The position numbers and the translations under genes are program-made. A DNA stretch of 64,000 nucleotides from Linyphia triangularis (lineage: Eukaryota > Arthropoda > Arachnida > Araneae > Linyphiidae): positions 100,886,163-100,950,162 of the forward strand of contig OZ021724.1 of NCBI GenBank assembly GCA_963978545.1, read 5' to 3'. Positions 33,345 to 45,300 of the stretch are shown piece by piece. The stretch's first letter is position 1. Each line of letters starts with the position of its first letter. The notes below the pieces were generated by a model, which had not been told where the DNA came from, did no database searches, and saw only the letters and a list, made by a program, of their open reading frames with translations.

Positions 33345-35115
33345 AGGAAAGAGACGAACAATAGACAAGCGTCTGTATTCTTCATCTCCCCACTAGCAAA
33401 GGTGTCCCGTGGCACACCACTACAATCAAACAACCACAACAGATACTCTTTTAAAAGGAGGCAAAGACACTCGTGGTTTAACTCCTACATTTGTGATCAA
33501 GACATTTTGCATGCCCTTGGCGGAAAAACCAGTGGACGATATGTGTACATATATAAATATAAATTATATCTAGTTTTTTTGTCCTCACGTGACTACGTTC
33601 TCTGAGTTCTTGGGTGTGACTTTATTTATAGCTGCACACACGCATGATTTCTTGCATGAAGATGTTTTGAACGATCGTTGGTCTTTTACCGAAGCTATCG
33701 ACCTAATGCAATATTTTCCAGGCATATTGTCGTATAACCATTTATTTGACTCGTATTCGACAGTGATTTAATGGTAAAAAAAGTTTTTTACTTTGGAAAC
33801 AAAATTTAAACTACGACAGGGGTTTGTATCTTGGCCGACTGATGTTGATGCTGGAACTGACAGGACCAATTTTTAAAGCCTAATGATAAAAATGCTTTGC
33901 TTTGTTTTCCTTTCAAATTTTGCGAATTGGCTACTTTGTAATGTATGGGAATTTCATCAGTTTTTTAATCAATTTTGGGAAGCTGTGTGATTAGAGAAAT
34001 ATTGCATTGGGTCTACTAGACAGAAGAAATTCAACACTCTTTCGTCGCAGTCAAAATAGACTCGTACGAAGGTCCGTGCCACCCACCCTGTTTCTTTTTG
34101 CACGTTTCGTCGATTCCCCTTCTGTGCTGGTACAGTTGGGGGTCTATCGTTCATTTGATACCGGATATTTATTTCTCGAGAACTGTGGACACAATGACTG
34201 TGGTGAAAATTGTCTCCAATGCACTGGAGATGTCCTGCTGTGAATATCTTGCATACGTACTTAATTTAGAACTCTATTTTGGAAGTGATGATATACCTTC
34301 TCCTCCTGAAAGTGAAGATAAAGCCTGTTTCAGTAAATGATGATGTACAACTTTATTTTGTTGACAAAGGTCAAAGTGCTTTGTAAACAATATGCCTCGT
34401 TTCTTAGATTGGTCTCTGTTTTACTAAAACAAAAAAAGTTCATTTACACAATATTTATTTAAATAGTTTTCATGTAAATTTAGGCTATTTTTCTTTTAAC
34501 AAAACATGAAAAAAAATGGTTCTATTTCAGTATATTTTTTGTTTTCTATTTTTTTTTAATTCAAAATAATTTTATATTACGACATTTAATGTCATTTTAG
34601 CAAAAGAGACTTTGTGGACTTGGATTACAAAGTACTAGATCTGTAATATTTACTTGTATTTGCTGTTTTAAGAATCTTGTTGAGTTTTTCTTTTTTTGAA
34701 GTTTGCTTTACACCATCATTTTGCTCATTTCTATATACCATGTGATTTTACTTCATGACAACATAATCGTCATTATGTTTGCAGCTATTAATGTAACTGT
34801 TTGCTAGGAACCTTGGTTTCACGATGTGTTAAGCTAATCTCATTTTCAACAATAGAAACGGTTTTGGTGTCTTGAAATGATGTTCACTAACAAGATATAT
34901 ATTGTTTACTGTTGAAACTAGTGAAATAACAAAGTGCTCTTTTGAATATATTATTCACCAGATGTGAAAGAAAGCTATTTGCGTTGCGGCATTTTCGTGT
35001 ATGCCTTAACCAAGGCATGGAGGCAATAGGGTGGCATCTTTATATTAATTTTGTGTACTTGTGATAAAGAGCTGGTAGTTCTTTGAGTTCATTCCTGTGA
35101 TTGTAAAGTAATGTA

Positions 35116-35121
35116 AATAAA
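35116..35121 (+). terminator. Candidate PlexA poly(A) signal AATAAA
   Basis: Canonical hexamer in AATAAAGG context about 1.8 kb after the stop codon, upstream of a TTAA MITE. Chance hexamers are common at this base composition. Confidence 0.4.
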
Positions 35122-35295
35122 GGAAAGCGAGATATTATGAAATTCAAAGGAAGAAAAGTGCTTGTTTTTTAAGTTGTGAAACTAATTTTTCCCATAATTA
35201 AAAGTGTCTACTTATAAGGTAATTTTGCATGATTTTCAATATGGTCTGATAGTTGTGTGTTAATAATTGGGTGGTAATCAGTAAAATATTCTATA

Positions 35296-35655
35296 TTAAC
35301 ACGTTGAGTGCCACTACATTTTTCGCGATTCCGGTCCACGATTGCCAAGACATGGCAGCACTTTGCGTGGAAGATTGTTTTAAAAATTATCACAAATCAT
35401 ACAAATTTGTTTTCTTGTATAAACATTTTCTTTTTGAATAAACTTTGCATAATTGTATTTTCCGTTCATTTAAGCCAAACCTGGTTTTTTCTCTCCTCTT
35501 TCCTGAGGTCCTCCATTCATATTTACACTGTTATGCTACGAGTTTGCTCGTAGCTGTACAAATATGGCAAGTAACGAAGAGACGAGATAACTCGGCAGTA
35601 GACACCTCGAGAAAGTAAATAACTTGCCAGATATGGTTGGCAGTCAACGTGTTAA
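35296..35655. mobile_element. piggyBac-like MITE 3 (TTAA ends), in the PlexA 3' flank
   Basis: TTAACACGTTGAGTGCCA pairs with TGGCAGTCAACGTGTTAA (one mismatch), TTAA both sides, 360 bp. It contains an AATAAA that could act as a poly(A) signal for PlexA. Confidence 0.82.
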
Positions 35656-36675
35656 GTTGTGACTTGAAGGAAGAGTTCGTAATTGTGTTTAAATGGAGAT
35701 CTTTTGCTGTCTGATTTTTGACTTTATGATGATGAAATTTACTCCTTAACATAAATGATTGCAACTATAATAACCATAAAATTCTTTCATCTTAAGTTTG
35801 ATTTTTTTTATTTATTAGTATATATGTCCTTATATAAATTTAGTTTAGGGCATATTTAAATTGTGCGATAACTATGTTTTCAAATTGAATCAAGGGTTGT
35901 AATATTTAAGTGATAAACCAAACATAGGCTAACACCTAAAATACCTAGTTATACTCGTATATGCAGTTTTTTAACTGAATTAAAATTGCAAAATGGAATA
36001 TGGATATCTTGCAAATGTAAAACTTCCTATAAATATGCAAAACGTTTTCTTATGTGATTTTCCATACTGACTTGTATACATTTACTGAAAACCGAGTTGG
36101 CTGTTATATTATTTCATGGATATGGGTTGAGCTCAGCCCATTAGCTGGAAAGTATTTTTTTACTCTACCCACACTGTTTTTGTCCTTTGAATTGTGGGAT
36201 GATGCCAATAAATTTTAACAGAATACTCTTGGTGTTTTTCATTATTTTTACTCTAGAATCAAACATACTATTTTTGTAATTAGAATACACATTTTTAAAT
36301 TTTTTTTTTTACTATTAACAAACTCCAAGTTAATATTTTCAAAGTTAATAAGTTTATGGTACTGTATTTTATATCACCACAAATTTAATGACAAAAACTT
36401 TATTAGTACAATTTAAATAAAGGCATTTGTATCGAAACGATGTGTCATTTTACAGTTCAGCACAATGCTGATTTCAGCTTTTTCAATCAGAATTTCAGTA
36501 ATTTGAATGTAACGGAAAAAAAAATCAAAATTGATTTAATATAAATTTCCTGCTTTTCAATAACGCATAATTGTTTAAAGTTGACTTCCAATTTTCAAAA
36601 AAAAAAAAAGTTTTTTGCTGGTTTGCTTTTGCACGGTTCAGCTCTTTTTTTTTAAATCCATTGCATTAACTTAGG

Positions 36676-37060
36676 ATATTGTACGCTTGTCAATGGCGGG
36701 CAAATCTGTATAGGCCTAATTAATCCCCTTGTCGTCCAATCATGCTGAAATAGCATTGAACAGATCATTAAAAAACTCTTTCCTGTTGCCAAAATTATTG
36801 TAATAAATAATAAAATAAATTCTTTTAATCAAAAGTGTAAAAGATATTGGATTTGTATGAATTCACATTCATTTTTAATGAATATGTTTTGAAAAGTAGT
36901 TTACCGGATATTTTGCTGATGGAGATGTTTTTAATATTTCAAATTACATGCCAACACTAAGCACACTCTGACAACAGAAACAGAGCTTTGTTAATGAACA
37001 TAAAAATTGGCAATGCATATAAGGGATTTATACTAAACACTTTTTTATGGATTATATTTT
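36676..37060 (+). repeat. Interspersed repeat C, copy 2
   Basis: Shares GCGGGCAAATCTG, CCTAATTAATCCCC, AAACTCTTTCCTGTTGCCAAAATT and TTGAAAAGTAGTTTACC with 23455 and 54711. Truncated at the left. Confidence 0.7.
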
Positions 37061-39252
37061 TTTAAGCAGGGGCAAAACGAACATTTTAGAAGAACATAGC
37101 GAAATATAGGGTCATGGTTTTATGATTTTTAATGAGACAAAGCCTTTTTTACCTTTAGAGATTCAAATTACGAGGAAAGATTTTTGTTTTAGTGTAAATT
37201 TGTTGCTGTGTGAGTGATCCTAATGGCAGGATTTCAAGCCTCTTATGATAATGATTAGTAATATAAGCACATTCGTTTATAAATAAAACTTTTATTAAAA
37301 TATTTCGACTTTATAACAAAAATAACTATTCATATGAAAAAAAAAATTACATAACATCTGTTATGATGAATAAATTTTGCAAATATGGAAGACAAAAGAT
37401 ATTACAAGCAGTCCTACGAAAACAACAATAGAAACTTTTTTTTCTTATATAGAGATTCATCACAACACATATGCAAGTCAAATTACTAAATCATTAGCAA
37501 AATATCTTGCAACTGATAAGAGAAAATGTTGCATTGCGTAACATCGATAAAAAATTGTGTGAATAGTGTTATGAAAAGCTGAATTGTCTTTTGGTACACG
37601 CAATGTTTTTTTTCTTAAGGTGATTTGGTAGCACTTGTTTTCACAACAAATCATAAAAATACTAATTTTCTTTTATTTAAGTGTTTATAATCATTGAAAT
37701 CTTTTCCTTATTCTAGCAAAATGTTGAGATGATCCTATTACTGAAAATGCATAAAAATCATATTTTTATGGAGAATTTAGCATAGCTGCAATAACTCCTT
37801 TGATGTTTCGAACGCATTTTTCTCAGTTCGTGATTTTTGAAATTACCACCTTACTCAAAATGCTAAAACTTCAGCAATTCTGAATGAAATGACTTGAAAT
37901 TTTTAGTGTGTCATTCGAAATATGTGTTTGACAAAAATAGGCGTGGGTTTTTGAATGAAATATAAACTTCCAGTATATTTTACACAGAGTTGGACGAGAT
38001 TGGCCAAGTTCTGTATCAATGGCCAGTCTACAATGGTCCACATAGGCAAATTATTTACCGATTTTGAAAAAGTATTACTTTCCAAACCAATTGTATTCAA
38101 TATTTTTTATAAACATGGGCAAAAAATATTTTTAATACACATATTTATTAATGTTGGCAACTCGAGTCAATGAATGTCTTCTGAAAATATGCTATTTCAA
38201 TGCCAAGACTATGATATTTGAGTACGAGACATGCGAGAAAGTACTTTATCACACTAGTACGAAAAAATTATTTTCTCGCACTCCTTACGAAAAAGTGCTA
38301 CTTTCGCCACTATTTTTCATTCAAAATGAATAAAAAAAGTTTAATATTTTACATGTTATTTTATAAAATATTTAGTTTTTGACTAGTAATATTTTTAAAT
38401 ACAAAAAAATTATTATTTTAAAGGCTTAAATTTAAAAAAAAAATTGCTAAAAGTACAAAGTTTCCTTAATTCCTTGTATGCTGCTTGATAACACACAAAA
38501 GAGAATCATATCATAAGAATACAAAATAATACTATATAGACTTTATTTCGGCCAAATATCTGGTGTTACAAATCGTGGTGTGACCAAACAGAAATAGTGC
38601 AGCATAAAATTCTGCAGTAGTGTATGATAAGAAAAGGTATGCGGCTGATTTTATCAATGCCAGTTCAAAATAATTACATAAGTAAACAAAGTCGAAACTT
38701 TACTTTATACTTTTTGAAGTTTTATGATTTTTACCTTTAGAATTAACATGATTTCTCTTAAATCAGTAATATGTTTATTTTATACAGTTTGAGTAAATGA
38801 CTTGAAACTTGTAGATTTCTTAAATAAATATATATCAATGTCACGACCCTCTGGTGTTTGCTTAAGTTTTATAGTCAAAATGACCCTCTGGTATTGACTT
38901 AAGTTTTATAGCCAAAATGGTTAACACCGAAACAAACATGATTTTAAAAACAATACTGATTCTGAAACATAGCCACACAAAAATTATATCTAGAAATTAT
39001 TTCCCTTCTAAATATAAAAGAAAACATCTCATATTCATGGAACATAAAAGTACCAATGCTCGAGAAAATTTTTCAACTATAAATACAATATTAATTTTTA
39101 ATGAGCATATAAATTAAAAAAAAAAAACTTATATCAGTGAAAACTTCCACCACGCAAAATCTTGATTAAAATACTTAAAAAATATATATTGATAGTCAAA
39201 ACAATCTCTTGAATAATAGAAATGTTGGGAAAAACAATTTAATGAGTGTCTA
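37061..39252. other. Gap between the two convergent genes; SUMF1 3' end somewhere here
   Basis: AT-rich, no protein-coding signal seen on either strand. A - strand AATAAAG (TTTATT at 38542-38547 on +) is one candidate SUMF1 poly(A) signal. The direct repeat GACCCTCTGGT near 38845 and 38882 is a short local duplication. Confidence 0.5.
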
Positions 39253-39351
39253 CTAAGTTTTTGTGGCCGCACAACGGAATCCCAAATTACCGGCTGAAGT
39301 GTCGGGCGTATTTTGACTTCTTGCAGCACATCGGAATCGATAACAGTAACT
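39253..39351 (-). CDS. SUMF1: SUMF1 last exon and stop
   Basis: 33 codons including [23 protein letters not shown] then [12 protein letters not shown]. The two cysteines of C-Y-R-F-R-C bind the catalytic copper in characterised FGEs. The tail after LGFRCA is short and differs from the human end, as expected. The 3161-bp intron before it holds a large repeat array. Confidence 0.95.
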   Translation of the reverse strand, partial: SYCYRFRCAARSQNTPDTSAGNLGFRCAATKT

Positions 39352-42300
39352 CTAGAATCGATAACAGAAACACTTATAATATTGGCAAGTGTGTTTTACA
39401 TATTATTTACAAGATGACAAATCAAAGATGAAGGGCTACAGCAAAGAACGATCAGAGTCCATTTTTCTCAATTCTCCAGAATAGATAAAGTTTCAGGGTT
39501 GAGGTAAATGGTTGCTTAAAATCTTACATATCATGATATTTATTTGCCAGAGGATTCCACGATGTTAAACTATCCGCTATAATCTAGCAGATAGCGGGAA
39601 AACACCGATTTCGAAAAAATTGGACTCGGATAGTTTTTTATCATGATCCTTCACATATAAACTTTTTTAGAAGTGGCAATTGTTTCTACCACAAATTCCG
39701 AATATTGGATTCTGTACATCCAATAGAATTAAGATATGCACAGTGCTAGAAGTGTGGGTAGACGCGGGATGACGCGTCCCCCCACTTTTCAAGAAAATAC
39801 CCATGAGTCCCCCCACTTCTAAAACCACTTAAATCCATCTCACCACTTTTAAAATCATTCAATCCGTCTAAAAAACATTATTGAAAAATAACATTAACCT
39901 TTTTAAATGTAGTGACAGCAAGAAAAAGTTATTTTTTTTAACATTTGAGCACTTAAAAATTATTTATGGAACTTATCATACAACTCTTAAAATGTGTTAT
40001 ACTACTTTGTATAAAGATATAGATATTTTTTATTAACAAATACTGTTAGACTTGGTCAACTTTTAAAATTGGAGGAATTTTCTTTTAAGTTAAAATTCGA
40101 TTCTTGTTCCATATAAGGACAAGTTTTAAAAAAAAAGCATTTTAGAATTCTCTATTAATTTAATTTCATGAAATAATGCACATTTATAAGCACTATAAAA
40201 ATCTAAATAAGCAGTTATGTATAAAACGTTGAATTATAACTCTATCCCTTACTTCTAAGTAAAAAAACTAAGTCACAGAATAGTCATTTTAAAATAACAA
40301 GAAACTTAGGATTCTTGTTCAATGTCAGTGTTTGGAAGTATAAATTATTTTCTACTAGTTAATGTTTTTATTATAAGTTACGAAATTACAAAATTTATCG
40401 TTGAAGATGGGGGTGGGGGGATGCACTTGTCACCAACTTTTGGGCATCCCCCCCCCACCTTTTTTTCACCACTTCTACCACTGGCTATGCACTGTCAAAT
40501 AATAATGCTACTTTTAGAGGATTTTTCAAAACATATATTCGAATGCTTCATAGATTCGATTAAACTCAAAATAAAATATAAATCACAGCTTTCATTTTAC
40601 ATGTTTAAGAATACTATAAGGCACAGGGAGAAATTCTTTTCAAATCAATTTTCATTCGACTTATTGCCACACTTGTTTTTTCCCCTAAAAAGTAATAAAA
40701 ATTTTATATACCTCCCACTACTAATTTCTTTTGTCAGTAACTGAAAAGAAGTCTGACTACAAAAAGAAAGCTCCATGTAGAGGTTTGTCATGAAAACCTC
40801 CTTGCAGGGTTTAATCCGTATAATTGAAGTAGCGATGGCCATTTATGGTTTACTTGATTACTTGGAAACATATAACTTTTGAAAATCTTAATTTTTTTAT
40901 AAAAATTGTGTGGGCTTATTCACCCTCTTCTGAATGTCTTTTAGTATCAGTAGTTTATGTATGTTTGCAAAGTGTCTTGCATGCCAACGTTCATTTGTCA
41001 ACAACTGAAAAAAAGGCGGACTACAAAAAGAAAGCTCCATGTAAAGGTTTGTCATGAAAACCTCCTTGCAGGGTTTAATCCGTATAATTGAAGTAGCGAT
41101 GGCCATTTATGGTTTACTTGATTACTTGGAAACATATAACCTTTGAAAATCTTAATTTTTTTATAAAAATTGTGTGGGCTTATTCACCCTCTTCTGAATG
41201 TCTTTTAGTATCAGTAGTTTATGTATGTTTGCAAAGTGTCTTGCATGCCAACGTTCATTTGTCAACAACTGAAAAAAAGGCGGACTACAAAAAGAAAGCT
41301 CCATGTAAAGGTTTGTCATGAAAACCTCCTTGCAGGGTTTAATCCGTATAATTGAAGTAGCGATGGCCATTTATGGTTTACTTGATTACTTGGAAACATA
41401 TAACCTTTGAAAATCTTAATTTTTTTATAAAAATTGTGTGGGCTTATTCACCCTCTTCTGAATGTCTTTTAGTATCAGTAGTTTATGTATGTTTGCAAAG
41501 TGTCTTGCATGCCAACGTTCATTTGTCAACAACTGAAAAAAAGGCGGACTACAAAAAGAAAGCTCCATGTAAAGGTTTGTCATGAAAACCTCCTTGCAGG
41601 GTTTAATCCGTATAATTGAAGTAGCGATGGCCATTTATGGTTTACTTGATTACTTGGAAACATATAACTTTTGAAAATCTTAATTTTTTTATAAAAATTG
41701 TGTGGGCTTATTCACCCTCTTCTGAATGTCTTTTAGTATCAGTAGTTTATGTATGTTTGCAAAGTGTCTTGCATGCCAACGTTCATTTGTCAACAACTGA
41801 AAAAAAGGCGGACTACAAAAAGAAAGCTCCATGTAAAGGTTTGTCATGAAAACCTCCTTGCAGGGTTTAATCCGTATAATTGAAGTAGCGATGGCCATTT
41901 ATGGTTTACTTGATTACTTGGAAACATATAACCTTTGAAAATCTTAATTTTTTTATAAAAATTGTGTGGGCTTATTCACCCTCTTCTGAATGTCTTTTAG
42001 TATCAGTAGTTTATGTATGTTTGCAAAGTGTCTTGCATGCCAACGTTCATTTGTCAACAACTGAAAAAAAGGCGGACTACAAAAAGAAAGCTCCATGTAA
42101 AGGTTTGTCATGAAAACCTCCTTGCAGGGTTTAATCCGTATAATTGAAGTAGCGATGGCCATTTATGGTTTACTTGATTACTTGGAAACATATAACCTTT
42201 GAAAATCTTAATTTTTTTATAAAAATTGTGTGGGCTTATTTACCCTCTTCTGAATGTCTTTTAGTATCAGTAGTTTAATCCGTATAATTGAGGTAGCAAT

Positions 42301-45300
42301 GGCAATTAATAGTTTACTTGATTGCTTGGAAACATACACCTGAATGCAACCTTTGAAAATCCTATTTAAAAAAAAAATTGAGTGGGCTTATTCACCTTCT
42401 TCTGAATGCCTTCCAGTATCAGTAGTTTGTGTATGTTTGCAAAGTGTCTTGTATGTTGACCTACATATTTGTATAGCAGCCAAAAAAAACAATTTAAAAT
42501 TTTGACACTTACTTTGTGGCACATGTATGAGCCTCCTTTCTTTACCTTGTCACTTCCTGACAAAGGGCCTTTCTAGAATAAAGAGCAACAAATCAGTACA
42601 ACTCTACTTTGGAGCATGTAAGAAAAAGGACAAGTAAAAATATACAAAACAAGTAGAGTATCAAAAGCTAAGTGCATTCTCAAACTAATTACAGTCCATA
42701 AAACGCTTTTCAATCACATTAATCTATCGAAATAATTAGTATCATTCAAAGAACCACAAACTCTTGTTTACTTAGTTAAAGTAATTTTAAATTTTCTTGT
42801 GCTTGGCTTGAACTCTAAGCAAAACTTTCATGGACAAAATTATTTTTTACCTAAACATAATATTTAGTTATTTAGTTTCAGATTACTATTCCCCCCCCCC
42901 CCCCCAAAGTTGTATGCACTAAACTTTGGCCATAGCACATGACATCTGTACTTTCCGTGCATAGCACTCGTAAAATGTTTCTGCTAAAAAAACAAATAAC
43001 GTATAAGTTGAAGTTTATGCGAAATACAAATATACCAAGCCATTCCGGAGAAGTGATGGTCTCGAGGGAATAAACAAATAAGAGTTGAATTCTTATAAAT
43101 ATTGCCGTTAAGTTAAAAATTAAGGACTTTTAAGGAACTCTATAAGCATTTTCAAATACTTTTAAGGCATTGAAAACAAGTAAAAAATAGTAAGCACTTT
43201 TAATGACTTTCAATGACCTTGGGAAAGCTGATTACAGGGTTCCCACGGTCATTGAAAGTCATTAAAAGTGCTTAATATTTTTGTACGCGTTTTCAAGGCC
43301 TTGAAAGTGCTTAGAAGTGCTTAAAAGTCCTTGAAAACACTTAGAGGTCCTTAATTTTTGAAGCTGTTGTGTGGCCAACTGCAAAATTTATAAAAAAACA
43401 ACTCTGACTTGCTATCCCCGTGTGACCGCTACTTATCTGCACGGTATCGGAATTCTCCGACATATTTGTATTACGCATCCACCAACTTGTAAATTTTTTG
43501 GTAGAATATCCTTTTTTAAAAATTTATATATAGTCATGAGGCCTGAAAACAAATTTTCAATGGTCCTTAAAAACATTATTTAGGTCCTTATAAGTCATTG
43601 AAAAGTCATTGATTTCCATTCTGTATTTTGAGTGGGAACCCTGGATTAGATTATATTAAAATTGGATTCTGTATTTTGTAATTGATACTCACAGGATTAT
43701 ATTGATCCTCTGCTGAATGATGCACTGCCCACCAATCGCTGGTCCACTCCCAAACATTCCCTACAATATTTTTTAGACCTAAACTTGTGCTTGGGAAAGC
43801 AGTCACCTGAAAGAAACACAATATTTTACTCTGATGTAGTAAGGAAAAGTAATATTGAGGAGAAAAGTTTCTAATTGCCACAAATTATCCAACTCAGATG
43901 AAATGTTTGCTCTACAGAAGTGAAAAGAAGCACGATTCACAGACATTAAAAAAACGATTTATCAGTAAAAATCCCAATTTGACAAAAAAAGTTATCAAAA
44001 ATGTCAACTTTACAGTTTTGACAATCAAACTATAACTACTTTATTGTTGCAACTAAAACTATCCCACCAAAATTTGTACAATTAAAAGCTTTTACCCACA
44101 AAAAACACACAACGCCTAAGATGTTAACTTTTTACCTTATTTTTTACTTATTTTCCATATTTTTTACTGGTTTTCTGTAGTTTATACAGATTTTTATGGT
44201 TTTACAGATGATCTTTTAAAAAAGTATAATTTGGAAAAAGCCTACGTGAAACATCTTTCCTCATTAGTATTGAAATTCACCAATACTTTCGTTACTGCTA
44301 TTAATGCGGTTTTCGCTGATGTAATAGCCACTATTGTATCTTGTATACATTTGTCAGAATGTAAGAGTATTGGTTAATGATAAATCCTAAAAAAAAAGAA
44401 AAAATCTAAAACTAGGGGAAATCTGTAGAAATGTGGGCATCTCTGCAATGCTCAAACTTTGAATTGTGATAGTCTTTTTCTAAACCAGCGTTTGCCACTA
44501 ACTTTTATACATGGGCCGTATGACTTATGCTGGAGCTTTTCACTGCCTGGATACACCAATATATACATCTTTAATTATTATCGATTTAATATTATACAGC
44601 CTTTATAACTGAAAAAAAATACTGATTTTTTTTTTATCTTAGTAAAATTACAATTGATATCTGGTTCTTTGTTTCAAATAATTAAAAAATAATAATTTTC
44701 ATTATCAGTAAATTAAATTCTAAAAAAGAAGTGAATCTTATGCTCCAAAGTGACAATGGGACTTGACCTAACTTTTAATAAAAATAAACTGTACTTCCAG
44801 ATTACTCGGTATTAGTCGATACCAATTGTGAGAAAAAGGCAGTCTAAATTGTACAATTTACTTTATGATGACTTATGACTTGTGAATGGGGGTGACTCTA
44901 TCGAGTACCAGCACCGCGACTGAAGTCTATTGTACCGTAACCCCCTATTTGATCTAAAGAAGACCGGTTGCTGAAATAAATTTCAGTATAGACCTGATTG
45001 GAACATTTGACAATTCCCAGGGGTCGATACAATGGTATCCTAGATGTTCAAATCTTTGGACAGAGTAGTAGTCACAATTGCATAGCACATGTGTAGAGCT
45101 CTCCTCTGTCATACGACAGCCTCTGCATAGTGGGTCATCCATAACACCTATCAGATTAAGATGTCTATTTAAGGTGCAGTGTCCAGTTAAAAGGCCTACA
45201 GCAACCTTGATCTCTTTTCTGCTCAATTTTACTAGTTCCCTCGATCTATTCCAGGGTGACTGTTGATTGAGCTCTTTGGCTTGTCTTTGATCTTTAGATT

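Larger units (their letters stand above)
33345..36230 (+). other. PlexA: PlexA 3' untranslated region and flank (end not fixed)
   Basis: No coding signal follows the stop. AATAAA hexamers at 35116-35121 and 36207-36212 are candidate poly(A) signals; another near 35437 lies inside a TTAA-ended MITE. The first is the more likely end because the MITE sits just after it, but transcript data would be needed to choose. Confidence 0.5.

Noticed and set aside
40322..40744. 140-codon + strand frame as a gene
   Set aside because: Low-complexity, hydrophobic, overlaps repeat G and the start of the tandem array.
40845..42162. Repeated 70-codon (+) and 69-codon (-) reading frames
   Set aside because: They recur only because a 264-bp DNA unit is tandemly repeated; no codon bias, homology or splice context supports proteins.
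40733..42450. CRISPR-like array
   Set aside because: Units are contiguous 264-bp tandem copies with no short repeat/spacer structure, and the window is eukaryotic.
42513..42554. Nearer CAG acceptor for the short SUMF1 exon
   Set aside because: From the previous phase-0 exon it would read GAA GTG ACA AGG TAA; the upstream TAG acceptor gives KGPLSG and matches the family.
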